From positions 55,910,791 through 55,974,790 of the forward strand of contig OZ024902.1 in the NCBI GenBank assembly GCA_964017125.1: a DNA stretch of 64,000 nt. The letters run 5' to 3'. The notes under the pieces are model-generated. The model was not told the origin of the DNA. It saw nothing but the letters and a program-made list of their open reading frames with translations, and searched no databases. The translations under genes were made by a program, and so were the position numbers. Position 1 is the first letter of the stretch, and each line of letters begins with the position of its first letter. Below are positions 23,301 to 38,300 of this stretch, one piece after another. The DNA comes from Flabesymbios commensalis (Eukaryota; Annelida; Polychaeta; Terebellida; Flabelligeridae).

Positions 23301-26300
23301 TGTACACATACACCACACAAGATATAACACCATTGCTGAATTGTGCACAAACATCTGTGGCTTGCTGGTGACGTCATAGACCAACCGTCTCGTCTGTCTG
23401 AAGACATTCTGGGGCCTGAACGTTTGAAATTTAGTCTATCATCAGAAATGTAATTGTTGTTTTTTTCAATACCGGTATATTCTAATTTTGCTGACTCGCT
23501 TCTATCATTCTAATCCAGGGCTTCCAATGTTTCTAAATACAAAGACCATTTTATATATCGTTGTGCTTGCATAATAAGAACCGTTGAAAAAGATTGAAAA
23601 AAGTTGAAAAAGAATTATTTGTAGGGTTACCGCGGCGCGTGGCAGTAAAATGTCACACCTTCATTGATGCAAGGTCTGAATTACTGAGTGGCGGCTCACT
23701 GTGAGATATAGTGGCCATCCACCTCTAATGATACAGGGTTCCCACGGTCATGGGAAATCATGGAAAACCATGGAAAATGAAAAAATAAAATCCAGGCCTG
23801 GAAAAGTCATGGAAAATGAAAATTTGGCAAAAAGTCATGGAAAAGTCATGGAATTTTAATTTTTTATAAATGTATATCGCATTTTGTGTGAGAAAAATGT
23901 TTTGATTACCTACAATTTTGACACACAATGAGTCACCTATACCTCTGAAAGATTTTACATGCAAAAAGTAAGAAACTTGACTCTGCGACACCCAGTTTTG
24001 CTTTAGATCGGATCGCTGTTGCAGTGAAGGCTGTGAAGTCAGTTTTAAATGTGTTTTTTAGACCTCAGCCAAAATTTTGGCGGATGCCCATTGTCGTCAT
24101 CAGGCGCGTCCGTCCGTCTGTCCGTCCGTCTGTTGTAATATGAGTAATATCTGGAAAACCGGACCAGATAGCTCTCAGAGACCATTTAGTTTACTATAGA
24201 ACAAAATGTGCAGTTTCAGGTAGGGATATACCATGAAAAATTCCAACTTGATCAAATTCAAAATGGCAGATCTGCGGCCACTTCCGATCACCAAATTTTC
24301 TCATTTTAACACGATTCACTCAACATTTTTTTAATGTATCGCTCCAAAATTTATACCATATATCCATTTCACTAATAGCTCAGATGAGTTTGAAATTGGG
24401 CAAGATTCGAACAGAAACTAGGTCAGGACGGCCAAAATGGCCGATTATCGGCCATTATTTTTGTGATATGTGTAATATCTAGAAAACCGGCCCAGATAGC
24501 TAGACCATTACTATTAAACAAAATGTGCAGTTTTAGGTAGGGATATACCATGAAAAATTTCAACTTGATCAAATTCAAAATGGCCGACCTGCGGCCACTT
24601 TTGACTTCAATATGAGTAATAACTGGAAAACCGTGCCAGATAGCTAGACCATTACTATTGAACAAAATGTGCGGTTTTCGTAAGGCATGCTGCTAATAAA
24701 CAGTTCTCATGGTGGCGGGCTATTGTCGAGTGTGCTCTGGTTTCAAATGATTTTCACTTTTAAACGATGATTAGAGGCTGAGGCCTATCTCTGTCGCAGG
24801 CGAGCCTTGTTTATCTTCGTTTACGAAGTCATGAAATTCTAAAAGAATGGTCATGGAAAGTCATGGAAAAGTCATGGAATTTCATTTCCAGATGTCCGTG
24901 GGAGCCCTGTGATAGTGAATTATTCGCAGGTTAACTGCGGCGCGTGGCAGTAAAATGTCACACTTTCATTCATGCAAGGTCTGAATTACCTAGTGGCGGC
25001 TCACTGTGAGATATAGTGGCCATCCACTGCTAGTTCCCACGTGGCCGTGTGCAGTAAGGTACAGAAGAAAAAACGTATTTAGATGCGATATATGAAGACA
25101 TTTAACCATGATTATAAAAAAATGTCCTCTTGCAGTTTCGGACTTAACAATGTATATACCGCATTCGTTATATACCCCGCACCAGGCCTTCCAAGGAGTA
25201 AAAAGTAGCGGGTTATACACCGAAAAATACGGTACTGTGAAGTGTACTGATGCGCAATATAGTCTATCAATGACAGAGATATATAGCAGAAAGACATCCT
25301 AGATAATCCTTATCCCTGTAGCATTCACTTTGGGGTGAATATATAGTGTTTATAAGGGAAAAACTAAATTTCTTAATTTTTTTTTAAATTTATCTGTGTT
25401 CACCTGTCTTAGATTACTTACCTGTGACACCTATGACGTTGAAACACATGGCAAAATGTCCCCCAGTTAATTATTGACAACATATGCAAATTTCACTAAA
25501 TTTCACTAAATTTGAACAGTGATGACCCCTCAGTGCATCAGAATATGAATGTGAAAGGTTAAAACTATATTTTGTCAGATAATATTGTTGAAGATCTTTT
25601 TGTTTAAAGTCTATAGTGCTGTTTTTCTGAGCTACAGATGATGGTATAGACACTCGTATTCATGCAATCAAAATAGTTTCAACAAGGGAACATCAGCTTG
25701 GTTTGAGCAGAGATCTGTTTTGTGCTGACAACCTTGTGCGTTATCCAAAACTTGACTGCTTCCCTCCAGACATTCTGTACAGAAGAGCTCTGGTGTTGCA
25801 AAGGTACATGTTAAACATTCATAATGTTGTCCTGATGTTGATCAACTTAATGTTTTATTTCCCAATTATGAGTTTCTAATACATGTAGTTAGATTAATAT
25901 TTGATATGAGACAATAGCCTTGCAACTTTGTAACTTGAAAATAAGTTATTATGTATCCACACCGGACAGCATGTATATGTTCAGTAGATGGCTGCTGTGC
26001 CACTCATCACAAGAATTTCTGAACTATATTTCTCAAAAAAACGCTACTCTCAATCACTCATGATTTTGTTTTGTCTGACTAAATTGCCTGTCTAAGAAAT
26101 TATTTTTTTTGTTCACAGCTCAGCTAAATGAATGTGAATGCAATGTGACTGAGAAATTTTGAGAACCTCTAATTTGATTCACTTTACGAATTGTTAGCTT
26201 AATGTTGGGTCACTGTCGTACACTTACCTGGTTACGAAATAAAAAGGGTTTGGTTGTAGATCAGTAATTTGTAAGAAAATGTCTGCCACTTTTCAAGTTG

Positions 26301-29300
26301 TTGTAAAACAGTTATGTCGAGAAATATCAACCTGAATCACTTGTGATTTTGTTTGTAAGCACATACCTGCCTGGCCACAAAATGAAAATGCTAATAAGAG
26401 TTTTATTGATTTCCATCAAGATTGCAGACGTTTCAAATTTCAAGTGCCTATTCACATAACATTTTCAGAAAAAAATGCAATCATTTTTCATTTTAATTGT
26501 GTATTTTAGTTATTTTGGCGGAATACAATGAGTTGTAATTTGCAGTATAATGTAGTCTTAGTCAGGACACAGAATGGAGGAGATGCATTCCTTTTCGCTT
26601 TGAAGTAAAAACACATTTCTAGTTTACTATTTTGATGAGACACAATACATCAAGTGATTTGTATTTTTAATGTTGATGTCAAGGTTACCATCATGATTCA
26701 TTTTTAACCCTTAAACCGTCAGCACCCATTATATTCGTTTTTTTTTACATTTTTTATTGGCACATTACCCATCAGCTTTTATACATGTTGAAGATAAAAC
26801 GTGACACCAATCAGCAAGATTTGCAAATAGTAAACCTCCATTTTGTCAAATCTGAGTATTTTTCACTCACTTGAAGTTGTGGATCGCGTCAGCGAGACAC
26901 AACTTCAAGTGGGTGATAAATCAAAATGAATTAAGCAGATTTATAAATTAGATTGTCATTTTCATTGCATATTTATGATATGTGAATGTGTTTTTTTCCA
27001 GATTTATCACACTTTTTGACAGTGTTCTGTGTTATGTAATTCCTACATGGGAATACTCTCTGGGCACATATGCTTCATTAGAGGTCAGTTACCTGTTGCC
27101 TATTACTTTGATGATACTGTTTATCCTTTTTACACGTCAATTCTGAAGGTAGACATTTAACCCTTCGCCTCCTGATCGCGACTATAATCTGTTTTATTGG
27201 GCGATTAAATCACTGATATTGGGACTGAAATAAGTGCTTAGTCATCAAGATTTGGGAATGTCTTGTCTCAAATTAAACGAATATGACTTATTTTCTTGAG
27301 GTTGTGGATCGCGGTAGCGAGTCACAACTTCAAGTAGGTGAAAACTTGAATAAATTTATTCCGCGGATAGGTTAAGAATCGCTTGCCACAAAATGACAAG
27401 GTTTTGCTTGCAGTATGATGATTTTTCTAAGAATGGCTGCCTTTCAGTTCTTGTGTATCACATTTATTCTTATGAATGCCCATATTCCAATAAACGCCCA
27501 CTCCCCCCCCCCCCCCCGATAATATCCACGCGTATGAACACTATATGATCATTAGAAAAGTACATTTATAAGCCCCCCTCCCTGTAATCTCAGGGTGCAT
27601 TCTTATATACCTGGCATTTATTAGAATAAATACAGTATTTATAATAACAATCTACTGGTATATTAGACATGTTTCTCACATTTGTTTGTGAATTTTTTTA
27701 ACTGTGCAGGTTGTACGGCAGCTGCTCCCTTTATCCAAGAAAAGGTCTTCACTTATTGACACTTTCTTGAGAGAATCTGAAACTGGGTGAGTATTTAACC
27801 TTTGTGCTGCTGGGCCCATATGGCCTATATATACGGTTTCATGTAAGGTTCAAGTAATTCAGCAGCACACGGGTAAATAAGCCTTTGAATTTTGAAAAAA
27901 TCCACATATGAATTTTTACCCTGCCTTTTTTTAACAAAAATGTGGGCTATTGCAATTGAAATTCGGCAATGGCATTAACATTTCCTTGTAGGCACGATAA
28001 CGTTCAAAGTCTTTAGTCCGCATTGGCTTCGGCGTTATCATTTCCTTATGATAACTCAGAAAAAATTTCATGTATCCTTTCCAAATTTGTTATTCATGTT
28101 ACAAATGACCAGTTCTCGGACAAGTTCAATAATAGCAGCTCGCAATTTATGTCAATAGTTTGACCTACTGGGCACGATAACTTGAAAAAATTCCCATGTA
28201 TCCTGTTCAAATTTGTTATGCATGTTACTAATAAGCAGTTCTCGGTTCCATGTATCCTGTTCAAATTTGTTATGCATGTTACTAATAAGCAGTTCTTGGA
28301 CTAGTTCAATAATGGCTGAAAAGAAATTGAAATGTTTGATTTATTGAGATTTTACACATTTTATGTCAATAATTTGACCTTGTGTACGATAACATGAAAA
28401 GTTGTTCATGTATCCTTTCAAAAATTGTTATGCATGTTACTGATGACCAGCTCTTAGACAAGTTTGATAATAGCTGGAAAAAAATCAAAATGGCTTTTTT
28501 TTTTTAGCTTTTTTGCATTTTTCGTCAATAATTTGACCTTGTGGGCACAATAACTTTAAGTTCAATAATGGCGGCAGGCTATTGTCGAGTGCACTCTTTT
28601 TCATGTATCTTGCTAAAATTTGCTCTGCATGTTGCTAATAGTAATAACCAGTTTTCGGACAAGTTTATTAATGGTCGATAAAATCGGCTGATTTATCGCT
28701 GTTTATCACATTTGAACACAGACAAGTACAATAATGGCGGCGGGTTATTGTCGAGTGTGTTCTTTTTTTATAAATATATGAATTTATCGATAGTGTTTTT
28801 TATTTTTTCGATTATTTTCTTTTTGCAGACGTCCATCTCGATTGCCGAAACTATACATCAACCGCAGAGCTGCAGCAGAACACAGAGCCGACCCATCTGC
28901 TGATCCCAGCTGTAAAGATTCTGTCTTTATTCAGGTGTTTGATGGCCTAAAACCTCGTGAAAGAAATGATATTCCTCTTGATTTCCGGTTAGAATTTCTT
29001 GAACCCATTGAAATTATGCTAAATTTTCTAATCAATTGTGTTATTATTGGAGTGTAGAGATAAGTATTGTTTTATTATATTAACCCTTAGAGCACTGATC
29101 TATTCAATTTATATTTTCAGTCACCTAAAGTTGTGTCTCGCTACCGCGATACACAACTTTAGATAACTGAAAATTAATCTGCTTTGTGAAATTTAAATCC
29201 TAACATATAATGATCAGTGTTTTGAGAGTGAAGGCATATTTTACTTTTAAAAATTGGTTATACAGGTGATAATAAAAAGACTAAATGTCCACTGTAGTTG

Positions 29301-32300
29301 TAGCCATCTCCCAAACTTAATTGTTTATTTATTTGTATATTTACTACAGACTATTTTATCAATTTCAGTGTCATTTTATAAAGGAGTGTTATTTTCTGCC
29401 ATCCATCCTTTAGCGTACATGAAGGTCCACACTATAATGTACCTGATGCTAAGCCCTCTATATCTGGCACTAGTATAAATTATAAAATATAGCTGTGCTA
29501 CAAAATGCACTTTTTTGGGTATCATCCATGATTGACAAAAGTCCTACTAAATGTGACTAAAGTGTTTCTGCCTTGACCAATTCCTCCAACAAATCCCACC
29601 TGGGAGACTGATCTGCCAATTTTATTTTTAATCAGGGATAATTCAATTGCTAGACTTATATGTTACTAATTTACTACTAACCACTTTAAAATTAGACCCA
29701 TTGCAAAATTTTATGAAGTTAGAAGTGGATACTTGCAATTCTCTGTATCTATCAGTCTTTATCATGAGTATACCAGCAATATTGTCAATGATACACATAG
29801 TGATTTATCTTTTAAGGTGGCCTAGCCGTTATGATCAGTGGTGGGAATGTAAGTTTGTTCATGAAGGTATCATTGACCAAGGTGGTGGCTTCCGAGACAG
29901 TTTATCAGACATGGCCGATGAGCTATGCCCAAGTAATCATGATGACCTTGTCCCACTGCCATATTTCGTAAGATCGCCAAACCAGGTCAGTGGGTATATA
30001 TGAAATAAATTCTTACAATAACATATATTAAAAGGGAAAAATGCATGTGATAGCTGATTAGAAGAGGCAAATTTTAGCATAAAACTTTTAGTCATCATGT
30101 GGTACATCTGTCGATCCATCTATCAGGCCATCCACCAGTCTGTCTGTCACTTGTATGGCCATAACTTGTTGGCATTACACATCAATTTTCACATACAGGT
30201 TACTGAAATTTTATGAGTTACAAATTTTTCTTGTTAACATGATACTCTGCTTTTTATCTCCCGCCCATGTAGTAGGGTGAGGGATATTGTCAGCAGCATG
30301 TCTGTCCAGCAGTGTTTTATTTCTGGGCGACATCTCCTTTTGGGGTTATGACCTTTGACTAATTTTTTCACCATTATTGATTCTAATCAATGTTTGAGAT
30401 AGATTCTGTTTCCAGGTGATATCTCGGAAAGCGTTTGCAGGATTGTTTTCATATTGCATAAACACATCCCTTAGACGGTGTCGATGTGCCTTCGATATTT
30501 TGGCCATTATTGACAGACTACAATTAATGTTGTGAGATAGATTCCGTTTCAGGACTTTATCTCATAAAAGGGTTTTGCTGGATTGTTTTCATATTGCACA
30601 CCCACATTAGGGGGTGTAGATGTGTCTTTTGGGGTGTATGACCTTAACCTAATTATTGACCTTCCACTTTTCTGCCATTATTGACTTTAATCAATGGCAG
30701 GGGATAGGTTTCCTTTCCATTTCTTCATATTGCACACACATCGCTTGGGGGTGTAGATGTTGCTTGGGGGTTATGACTTTTGACTTAATTTTTTACCTCC
30801 GACTTTGTGGCTATTATTGACTTAAATTAATAGTGGGGATATATTTAGCGTCAGTGCTTTTGTTAAAAGTATGGCTCACTGATAGTTAGGATGATTTGAG
30901 AGATTTATAGCATTTGTGGTTTCAAAAAATTTCAAATCAGGGCCTGGTCCCGTTATGAAAACTATATAAGAATCACTGAATGAAACTGCAAGTTATAACA
31001 CCTGTCACACATTTTGTGATCTTCTTGTGAGGTGTTTTTTTTTAAATAGTTATTGTTTTTATAGGATGATTAGATGCTGAGGCCTGTGTCAGTTGTTGAT
31101 TGGCCTCCCAAAATGTACTTTAAACATAGTTGATATACATGTCCAGTGAAGGATTTAAGGTCAAATATTCTTTGGCCATCCGGGTCACTGAAATTTGTGA
31201 TTCCCGAGACAAAATCACAGAAAAATTGTTGTTGTCCAAGTGCATTCTGAGGCACGTTGTGACTGAAATTAGAGAAATACACATTTATGCTTCTTTTCTC
31301 TTCTGGACTGTTGCTAGGGTGTCACTTATCGATCCTGGTGACAAATTACCGGTCTCGTCACAGATGTCAAATTTATAAAGTATCTTTTTAATACTTGACT
31401 ATGCAAAGGATTTTGCTATGAAGTTGATATTGTATGTGTGATAATCAATGTATGCAACATGTAGTGTATTATTCAGGTTTTTTTTTGTTTGCAGAAAAAT
31501 GTAGATAGCAATGTTAACAGAGATATGTATATTCCAAATCCTTCAAACAAAGACATGGACAAATATGAGTGGATTGGTAAAGTGATGGGCGCTTGTCTAA
31601 GAGGAAGAGAAAGCCTTGTAAGTGATCACTGTAGCAATACTATCCCCCATAGACATTGTAATGTAGTGCAAGTAAAATACTTAAGGTTGGTGTTATTACT
31701 GAAAACAATAATTACTACAATTGATTGCACCCTTACAGGATTTGTATGCGTCCTGGAAAACCAGGAAATTATGCAATTTTATCATTCAAAATCGCAATCC
31801 TGAAAAACATTGAAAAAAGCCTTTTGTTCTGAAAAAAAACACCATTAAAAAACATACTAACAGCCATTGACATTAACCTCTGACCGGCCGCCCGAGGCAG
31901 GGTAAAAAGGCCCAGGTAGGATAAGCTGTTCACTGTCCATTTGTATGCGTCCTGGAAAACCAGGAAATTATGCAATTTTATCATTCAAAATCGCCATCTT
32001 GAAAAACATTAAAAAAAGCCTTTTGTCCTGAAAAAAAACACCATTAAAAAAACATACTAACAGACATTGACATTAACCTCTGACCGGCCGCCCGAGGCAG
32101 GTTAAAAAGGCCCAGGTCGGATAAGCTGTCCTGGAAAACCAGGAAATTATGCAATTTTATCATTCAAAATCGCAATCCTGAAAAACATTGAAAAAAGCCT
32201 TTTGTCCTGAAAAAAAACACCATTAAAAAACATTCTAACAGCCATTGACATTAACCTCTGACCGGCCGCCCGAGGCAGGTTAAAAAGGCCCAGGTCAGAT

Positions 32301-35300
32301 AAGCTGTCCACATCGGCCGCCCGGGTGGTCGGGTAAAGTTTTCATAGTTTCAGCCCTACGTATCACTTCCAGGTCCAGTTAAAAGTCACAGTTTACCTGA
32401 TTTGTGTAGTATAAAAAAATCCTAATGGCTGTACTAATTGATCAGGTTGCTTTAAAAATTACTTTGATGACTTATTTTTTATAAAACATTACTAGTGCAT
32501 TGGTTTACAGCTAGAGTATTATCAGAGGTTGACGGGACTTACCAGCACTCGAATACAACATTGGCTTTCTTAAATTTTTTTTAAAAGTAAATGTCATTAA
32601 ATTCAATTTTATTTGCCTGCTTACAATTATTTTGGTACCTGGAAAAATTCAGAATCTGTCCTTGGAAAATCCTGGAAATGGAATTTAATTTTTTTAGTTA
32701 TTATACTGTAGGTGTTGAATCTCCCACCATTCGTATGGAAAAAGCTGGTTGGTGAGCGAGTGACATGGGCCAGAGATTATGCTACAGTGGACGAAGCACA
32801 GGTAATTGAAACACATGATTATTATGATATTTACTGTCATTACACAAAGGCTTATCTCACATATTCTTTGTTCAAAGTCTATATTGGTACATTTTGTACT
32901 GCATACCAAAGTGTAATTAAGTATCACCTATAATATCAGGATGCTTATGTTGCTTAGCATCTGTGCCACTACCACAAGCCTGCGTATCCACAAATCAATT
33001 TAGCTCTCACTGAAAAATTAACTGATGTGTTCATTTTTATCCCCCGCCGGACGAAGTGGGGGCGGGGGGTATTGGCGTCGCCTCGGATGTCCGTCCATCC
33101 CGCGTCCGGATGTCCGCACTTCGTTTCCGGAGCAGAACTCTGTAACTCGTGCATGGATTTCTTTAATTTTTGACACACACATCCCTCAGGGGGTGTAGAT
33201 GTGCTTTTTGGGTTTTTTGGAATTTTACCTGCTTAATTGGCCGACCATCGGCCATAACTAGCTTTAATATGCCTGATATCTGACAAACCGTGCCATATAG
33301 CTAGACCATTACTACAAAACAAAATGTGCGGTTTCAGGTAGGGATATGCTCCGAAAATTTTCAACTTGATCAAATTAAAAATGGCCGACTATCGGCCGTA
33401 ATTAACTTTAATATGCCTGATATCTGACAAAATGTGCCATATAGCTAGACCATTACTACAAAACAAAATGTGCGGTTTCAGGTAGGGATATGCTCTGAAA
33501 ATTTTCAACTCGATCAAATTTAAAATGGCCAATTGTTATCAAAGTTTTTGAAACGTGCACAGGAGAAGCAAAGTGAGTTATCGTCTCAACTGTATACAAT
33601 CACCGTTTACGGCGAAGGGGCTATGCCCCTTTCGCTAGAGAAAAACACATAAAATTAAAATCTACCAACAAAATTCAACATTGATAAGGCATTAAATCTA
33701 TTCACAGCATCAACCCTTGGAACAAAAATTCCATAGGATATGTACCAGTCCAATAAATACTATAAAACGAAATGTATGGTTTCAGTGAGGGATATATATA
33801 TATATACCCTCTTAATGGCAACTTGCTCAAACTAAAAAAATGCTGACTTGCGACGAGCATTGACTTCAATATCTGTAATATACACAGTAATCTAGATAGG
33901 TGGATCATTATTGTAGAACAGAATGTGAGACTTCAGTGAAGTATTCACCCTGTAAAATTTCTATCACGCGGGCGGGGCGGGGGATTATGGTGGCCGGCTG
34001 GCCCCTTGTTCTCTGATGTCACTGATATGCCTGGGAAATTCTTCCCATATATTTTTTGTAGCATCTGGCCATAAACTGTCATTTTCCATGATTTCAGTCA
34101 AAAGAGCTTAACTGGGCAAGATAGCTTTTGAGTCATTTGTTTGATTACATTCAAATTTGATGTAGTGGTTCTCCAGGTATTTCTGATGATCTCATTAATT
34201 TTTGGGGAGGATCGATTTATAACAAAATGGTTGACGGCAAAAACCTTCAGGATATTTTCTTCTTTTTTTTATTCTAATTCTTTCTACAAGTTAATATTTG
34301 TTTTTTTCAGTAACCGTGAAAAATTGTAGCACAACTATGCGTCAGGAGGGGATGTAAAATTAATTTTCTTAAAAAAAAAATATTATTTTGTGTGAAATGT
34401 GCTATGCACAGATATTTCTGATGATCTGATTAACTTTGGGAAAGAGCCCATTGAAAACTAAAAGGCTGATGGCAGTCAATTTGCCAAAAATTATATGGAT
34501 GTGGAAAGTAATGGAGTATTCTCTCCAAATTCAAACCATTTTTTTAGGGGGCGAGGGCTTTTTTTGTCTAAATAACTTTTGGAAGAATGCATTAAAGAAA
34601 ATGGCTGACAGCAGTCATGTGATTATTGTTTGGTTCAATTTTTTTGTTGGACTGACCTGGAAATATCTGAAAGGGATACTTTTAATGTTTTGATGCCAAA
34701 AACAGTCACATCTAGTTCCAACTTATAAATTGTGTTTTACTTCAACTCTAGTGCTAATGTGAGAGGTGATGTCTCCTTTTTGCTGTAATGCGCATTATTG
34801 TTTGGTTCAATTTTTTTGTTGGACTGACCTGGAAATATCTGAAAGGGATACTTTTAATGTTTTGATGCCAAAAACAGTCACATCTAGTTCCAACTTATAA
34901 ATTGTGTTTTACTTCAACTCTAGTGCTAATGTGAGAGGTGATGTCTCCTTTTTGCTGTAATGCGCAACACATTTCTTGCTGATTGTACAGAAATTATTAA
35001 TTCTACAGTGGTAAAATAACATGAACTCTACAACTTAACTAGATTGATAAAAAAATTATGGGATGTAATTCTACTTACTTTTCCCATTTGTTATCTGATA
35101 GCCCCATGTATATTTGAGCTACATGTACAAACAAACACACCCAATAATTGAAGACAATTTATTATTTTCACAGTTCTAAATCAACTCTATTGAAGTCTGA
35201 AATATTTATGTCACACTTTAACCAAACCAGTAGCTATTTCATCAACATAGCTATTAGTTTACACCAGTTACTTGTTTAATTCCCAGTGCACAATGTAACT

Positions 35301-38300
35301 GTAGCCTACCCATGAGAAGTGTAGTGTGGATGAAAAGTGAACTGACAAACTAGGAATAAAATTAATTATTTTATTGCTAGAAACTTGACTGTTAGATAGA
35401 AACTGATTGAAATTAAATTTTGCAAAAGTTTCAAGCTGCCCGCGCCGGGTATATATGATACCGTATATGCCCTGCTGCCGAGGTGATAGTTTGAACAGTT
35501 GTTATAAGTGCATGTAGTTGAGTTTTCAGTGGATTTAGGCAATTACCTCCATACTTTTCTACTCTGCTATATAAAGCAAAAGGCAGTTACTGGCAGTACT
35601 ATATAGTCTTTTTTCGGCAGGTTAGAATGATTGAGAACATGGATGGAATGGACGTGGATACATTCCAGGCGTATTTTGATGAACAAAGGACATGGACAAC
35701 AGTTCTCAGTGATGGCACTCAGATGACATTGAAGGATACAGACGAACCTGTGAACTATGATGAGAGACTGGAATACAGTCAGATGGTGAAGGAGGTCCGC
35801 ATAGTTGAAATGGACTCTCAGGTATTGTATATCAGCTGTAAGGAAAGAAATACAAACTTTAGTGATCATGACATGAATTCCTAAGAGCTTTTGGTCCATT
35901 GCAGTCTCAATTAGACAGCACCTGGGCAATGTAATACCTGTATGTTAACCCTTAAAGCGCTGAATTAATTTTGTAAAAATCATGGAGGCGAAAGGGTTTA
36001 TTTCAATTTGAAATCATCACATATGTCTTCGTTAGCTGTTCTGATTCATTTGAATACCTATGTGATCGGTCTACGACTATTAGAAATATGTTTACTCTCA
36101 CAGTGCGGGAATCGACTTTAGTCATCAGACGGCAGACTCTGGCGACTCAAGGCGATCCCCGCGCTGTAAGGGTTAACCCTTATTCTGCTGATCATGACTA
36201 TTGTCATTTGTCTAAACATAAAAATTTGTGGTCAAATTAAAAAATAGTGAGTAATTTTCAGCCACTTGAAGTTGTGGGTTGCAGTAGCGAAGCACAACTT
36301 CAGGTGGGTGATAATTTAAATGAATTAGCTTATCAGGATAAAGGTTAACTGGGAACAGTTTCTTTCTGGTAACTATATAAATTATATACATTTAGTACAA
36401 TATAAGTTTAAAATGAGAAATAGTTATTTGGTAAATGATCAGTAATCAATTACAGAAGTCTAGTTTCAATTATTTGAGATATATTTTATCATCCAGCTTC
36501 AAAATCTGAAATATTGTGTGCTACACCTTTGTCGTAAACGTCGTAAACATTTGTCTAACTAGGATTTATTTATAAGACTACGGTTATCTATAAGACTACG
36601 GTTGATGTCGCCTCAGTGTGGCATATAATCAATCAATCAAATAAGTTATCCAAATGTCCAATCTACTCTACGTGTTACTCCCAACTTCAAGAGAAATTTG
36701 TATTACCGGTAGATTATCTGCAAATAAAATTAGCTATTTTTAGATTTCAATTATTCAACCCTTTGCCAGTATTATTGTTCCTCAAATGTGTAACAATGTT
36801 AAAGAATGTAGACATTCCCGATTTTTTTTAGTTTGAATAAGAATACATTGACTGTATCAAAATCGAAAGAATGATAGCTCTCTTTATTATAAAATTGTTA
36901 TATTTTGTCAAAGGTTTGTGCTATTAAGAATGGCCTTCTACAAGTAGTTCCACAAGCTGTGCTGGACTTATTGACTTGGCAGGAGTTAGAGAGACGAATC
37001 TGTGGTGATCCAAATGTTACAACTGAAGCCTTGAAGAAAGCAGGTGAGAAAAATCACAGTTACCTAGCTATGTAGGTACATAGACTGAAGAAGTGGCTCA
37101 GTGTGTGCCCCTGTGTAAATTTAAACTCCATTAACTTTACTTTGCGTATTTACAGACATTTAAATGTTTTTTTATTGTATGATATATAATTACATTGTGT
37201 TTCTCTGTTAATGGGACTGTGTGGAACACCACGAAAGGCACATGTCTCTTCTATTAGTGTTGTCTTACTAAGCTATAAGTATATATCCTTGAGTGGTTTT
37301 CCATATTATTTTTTTCAATGGTATTAAGACCTAGCAAACAGGAAACCCTGACCCAATCTTGTTTTAATTTTAACATTGAGGTGTCAACATGTGGTGCTCT
37401 ACACTAAATCAGCATTGCATTTGTATCAACTGGTACATAAGCCTATTTTTATAATATGAAGACAAATTCAACCGAAAACACTAGATACTTATTACAAAAA
37501 TGTTTTCTGTTTTTTCAAAGCAACATCATTGAATAGGTTTCAAACCTACTGGATATCAATTTAATACACTGGTTCTCGCGACATGTTTCTTGTATAATTT
37601 GTCTGGTCTTAATTCATTGATTGCTTGACAGCTCACTATGAGGAGTTGGAGGAAGACGATATAAGGGTGAAGTACATGTGGGAAGCTCTCACAAACTTCA
37701 GCAATGAGGACAGAAGCCGTTTTCTGCGTTTTGTGACTGGACGCAGACGTTTACCTGCTCCCCTCTATATTTGTCCTGACAAAAGGTAGGATACGATTGT
37801 TTGTGGTTTGTATGGATTTTATTAAATTAGACAAATAAGAAAAAAAATAGAGTCTGAAAAAAAGTTGTTTCATAGGGATGGAGTGTATTATTTGATGTGT
37901 GCTGAATTTGTCGGGAAAAAATCCCTCCTTTCAAAAATGTTTTTGCAGCTTTTTTTCGGATGGTGGTGTTAGGGGTTATACCAGCTGAGTGGCTTATTAA
38001 AGATATACTTTTGATGTTTTCCTGCCAAAAAAATAACATTGAATTTATATTCCAACCATGATGTTTCGTTTCCCCTCCTACTTTATTATACATTCTTTAA
38101 AACATATTGGAACTGCAATGAGACATTGACCAAATTATGAATTATGTATTGTATGTTCATCCAGCGGGTTGTCTAAATGGACAGATCCGACGTCTGCCCA
38201 TTTATTCAATTACAAGGTGACTTAAGTCAGTAAACATACCAACAACTTTATCAGGCGCTACCAAATGTGAGCTGTTCAAAATTAATGCAGTAGGCCTACA

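Larger units (their letters stand above)
22843..25234. mobile_element. TACCGTATTTT-ended repeat, composite or two copies (HECTD3 intron 6)
   Basis: The left end TACCGTATTTTCTGGTGTAT and the right end (read on the - strand) TACCGTATTTTTCGGTGTAT are alike over about 27 bp with few differences. They could be the ends of one 2.4-kb element. Alternatively each could belong to a separate small palindromic copy, since 25150-25234 also looks palindromic by itself. A diverged direct repeat (23627-23722 and 24930-25024) and the CAGGG-ended element lie inside. Confidence 0.5.
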
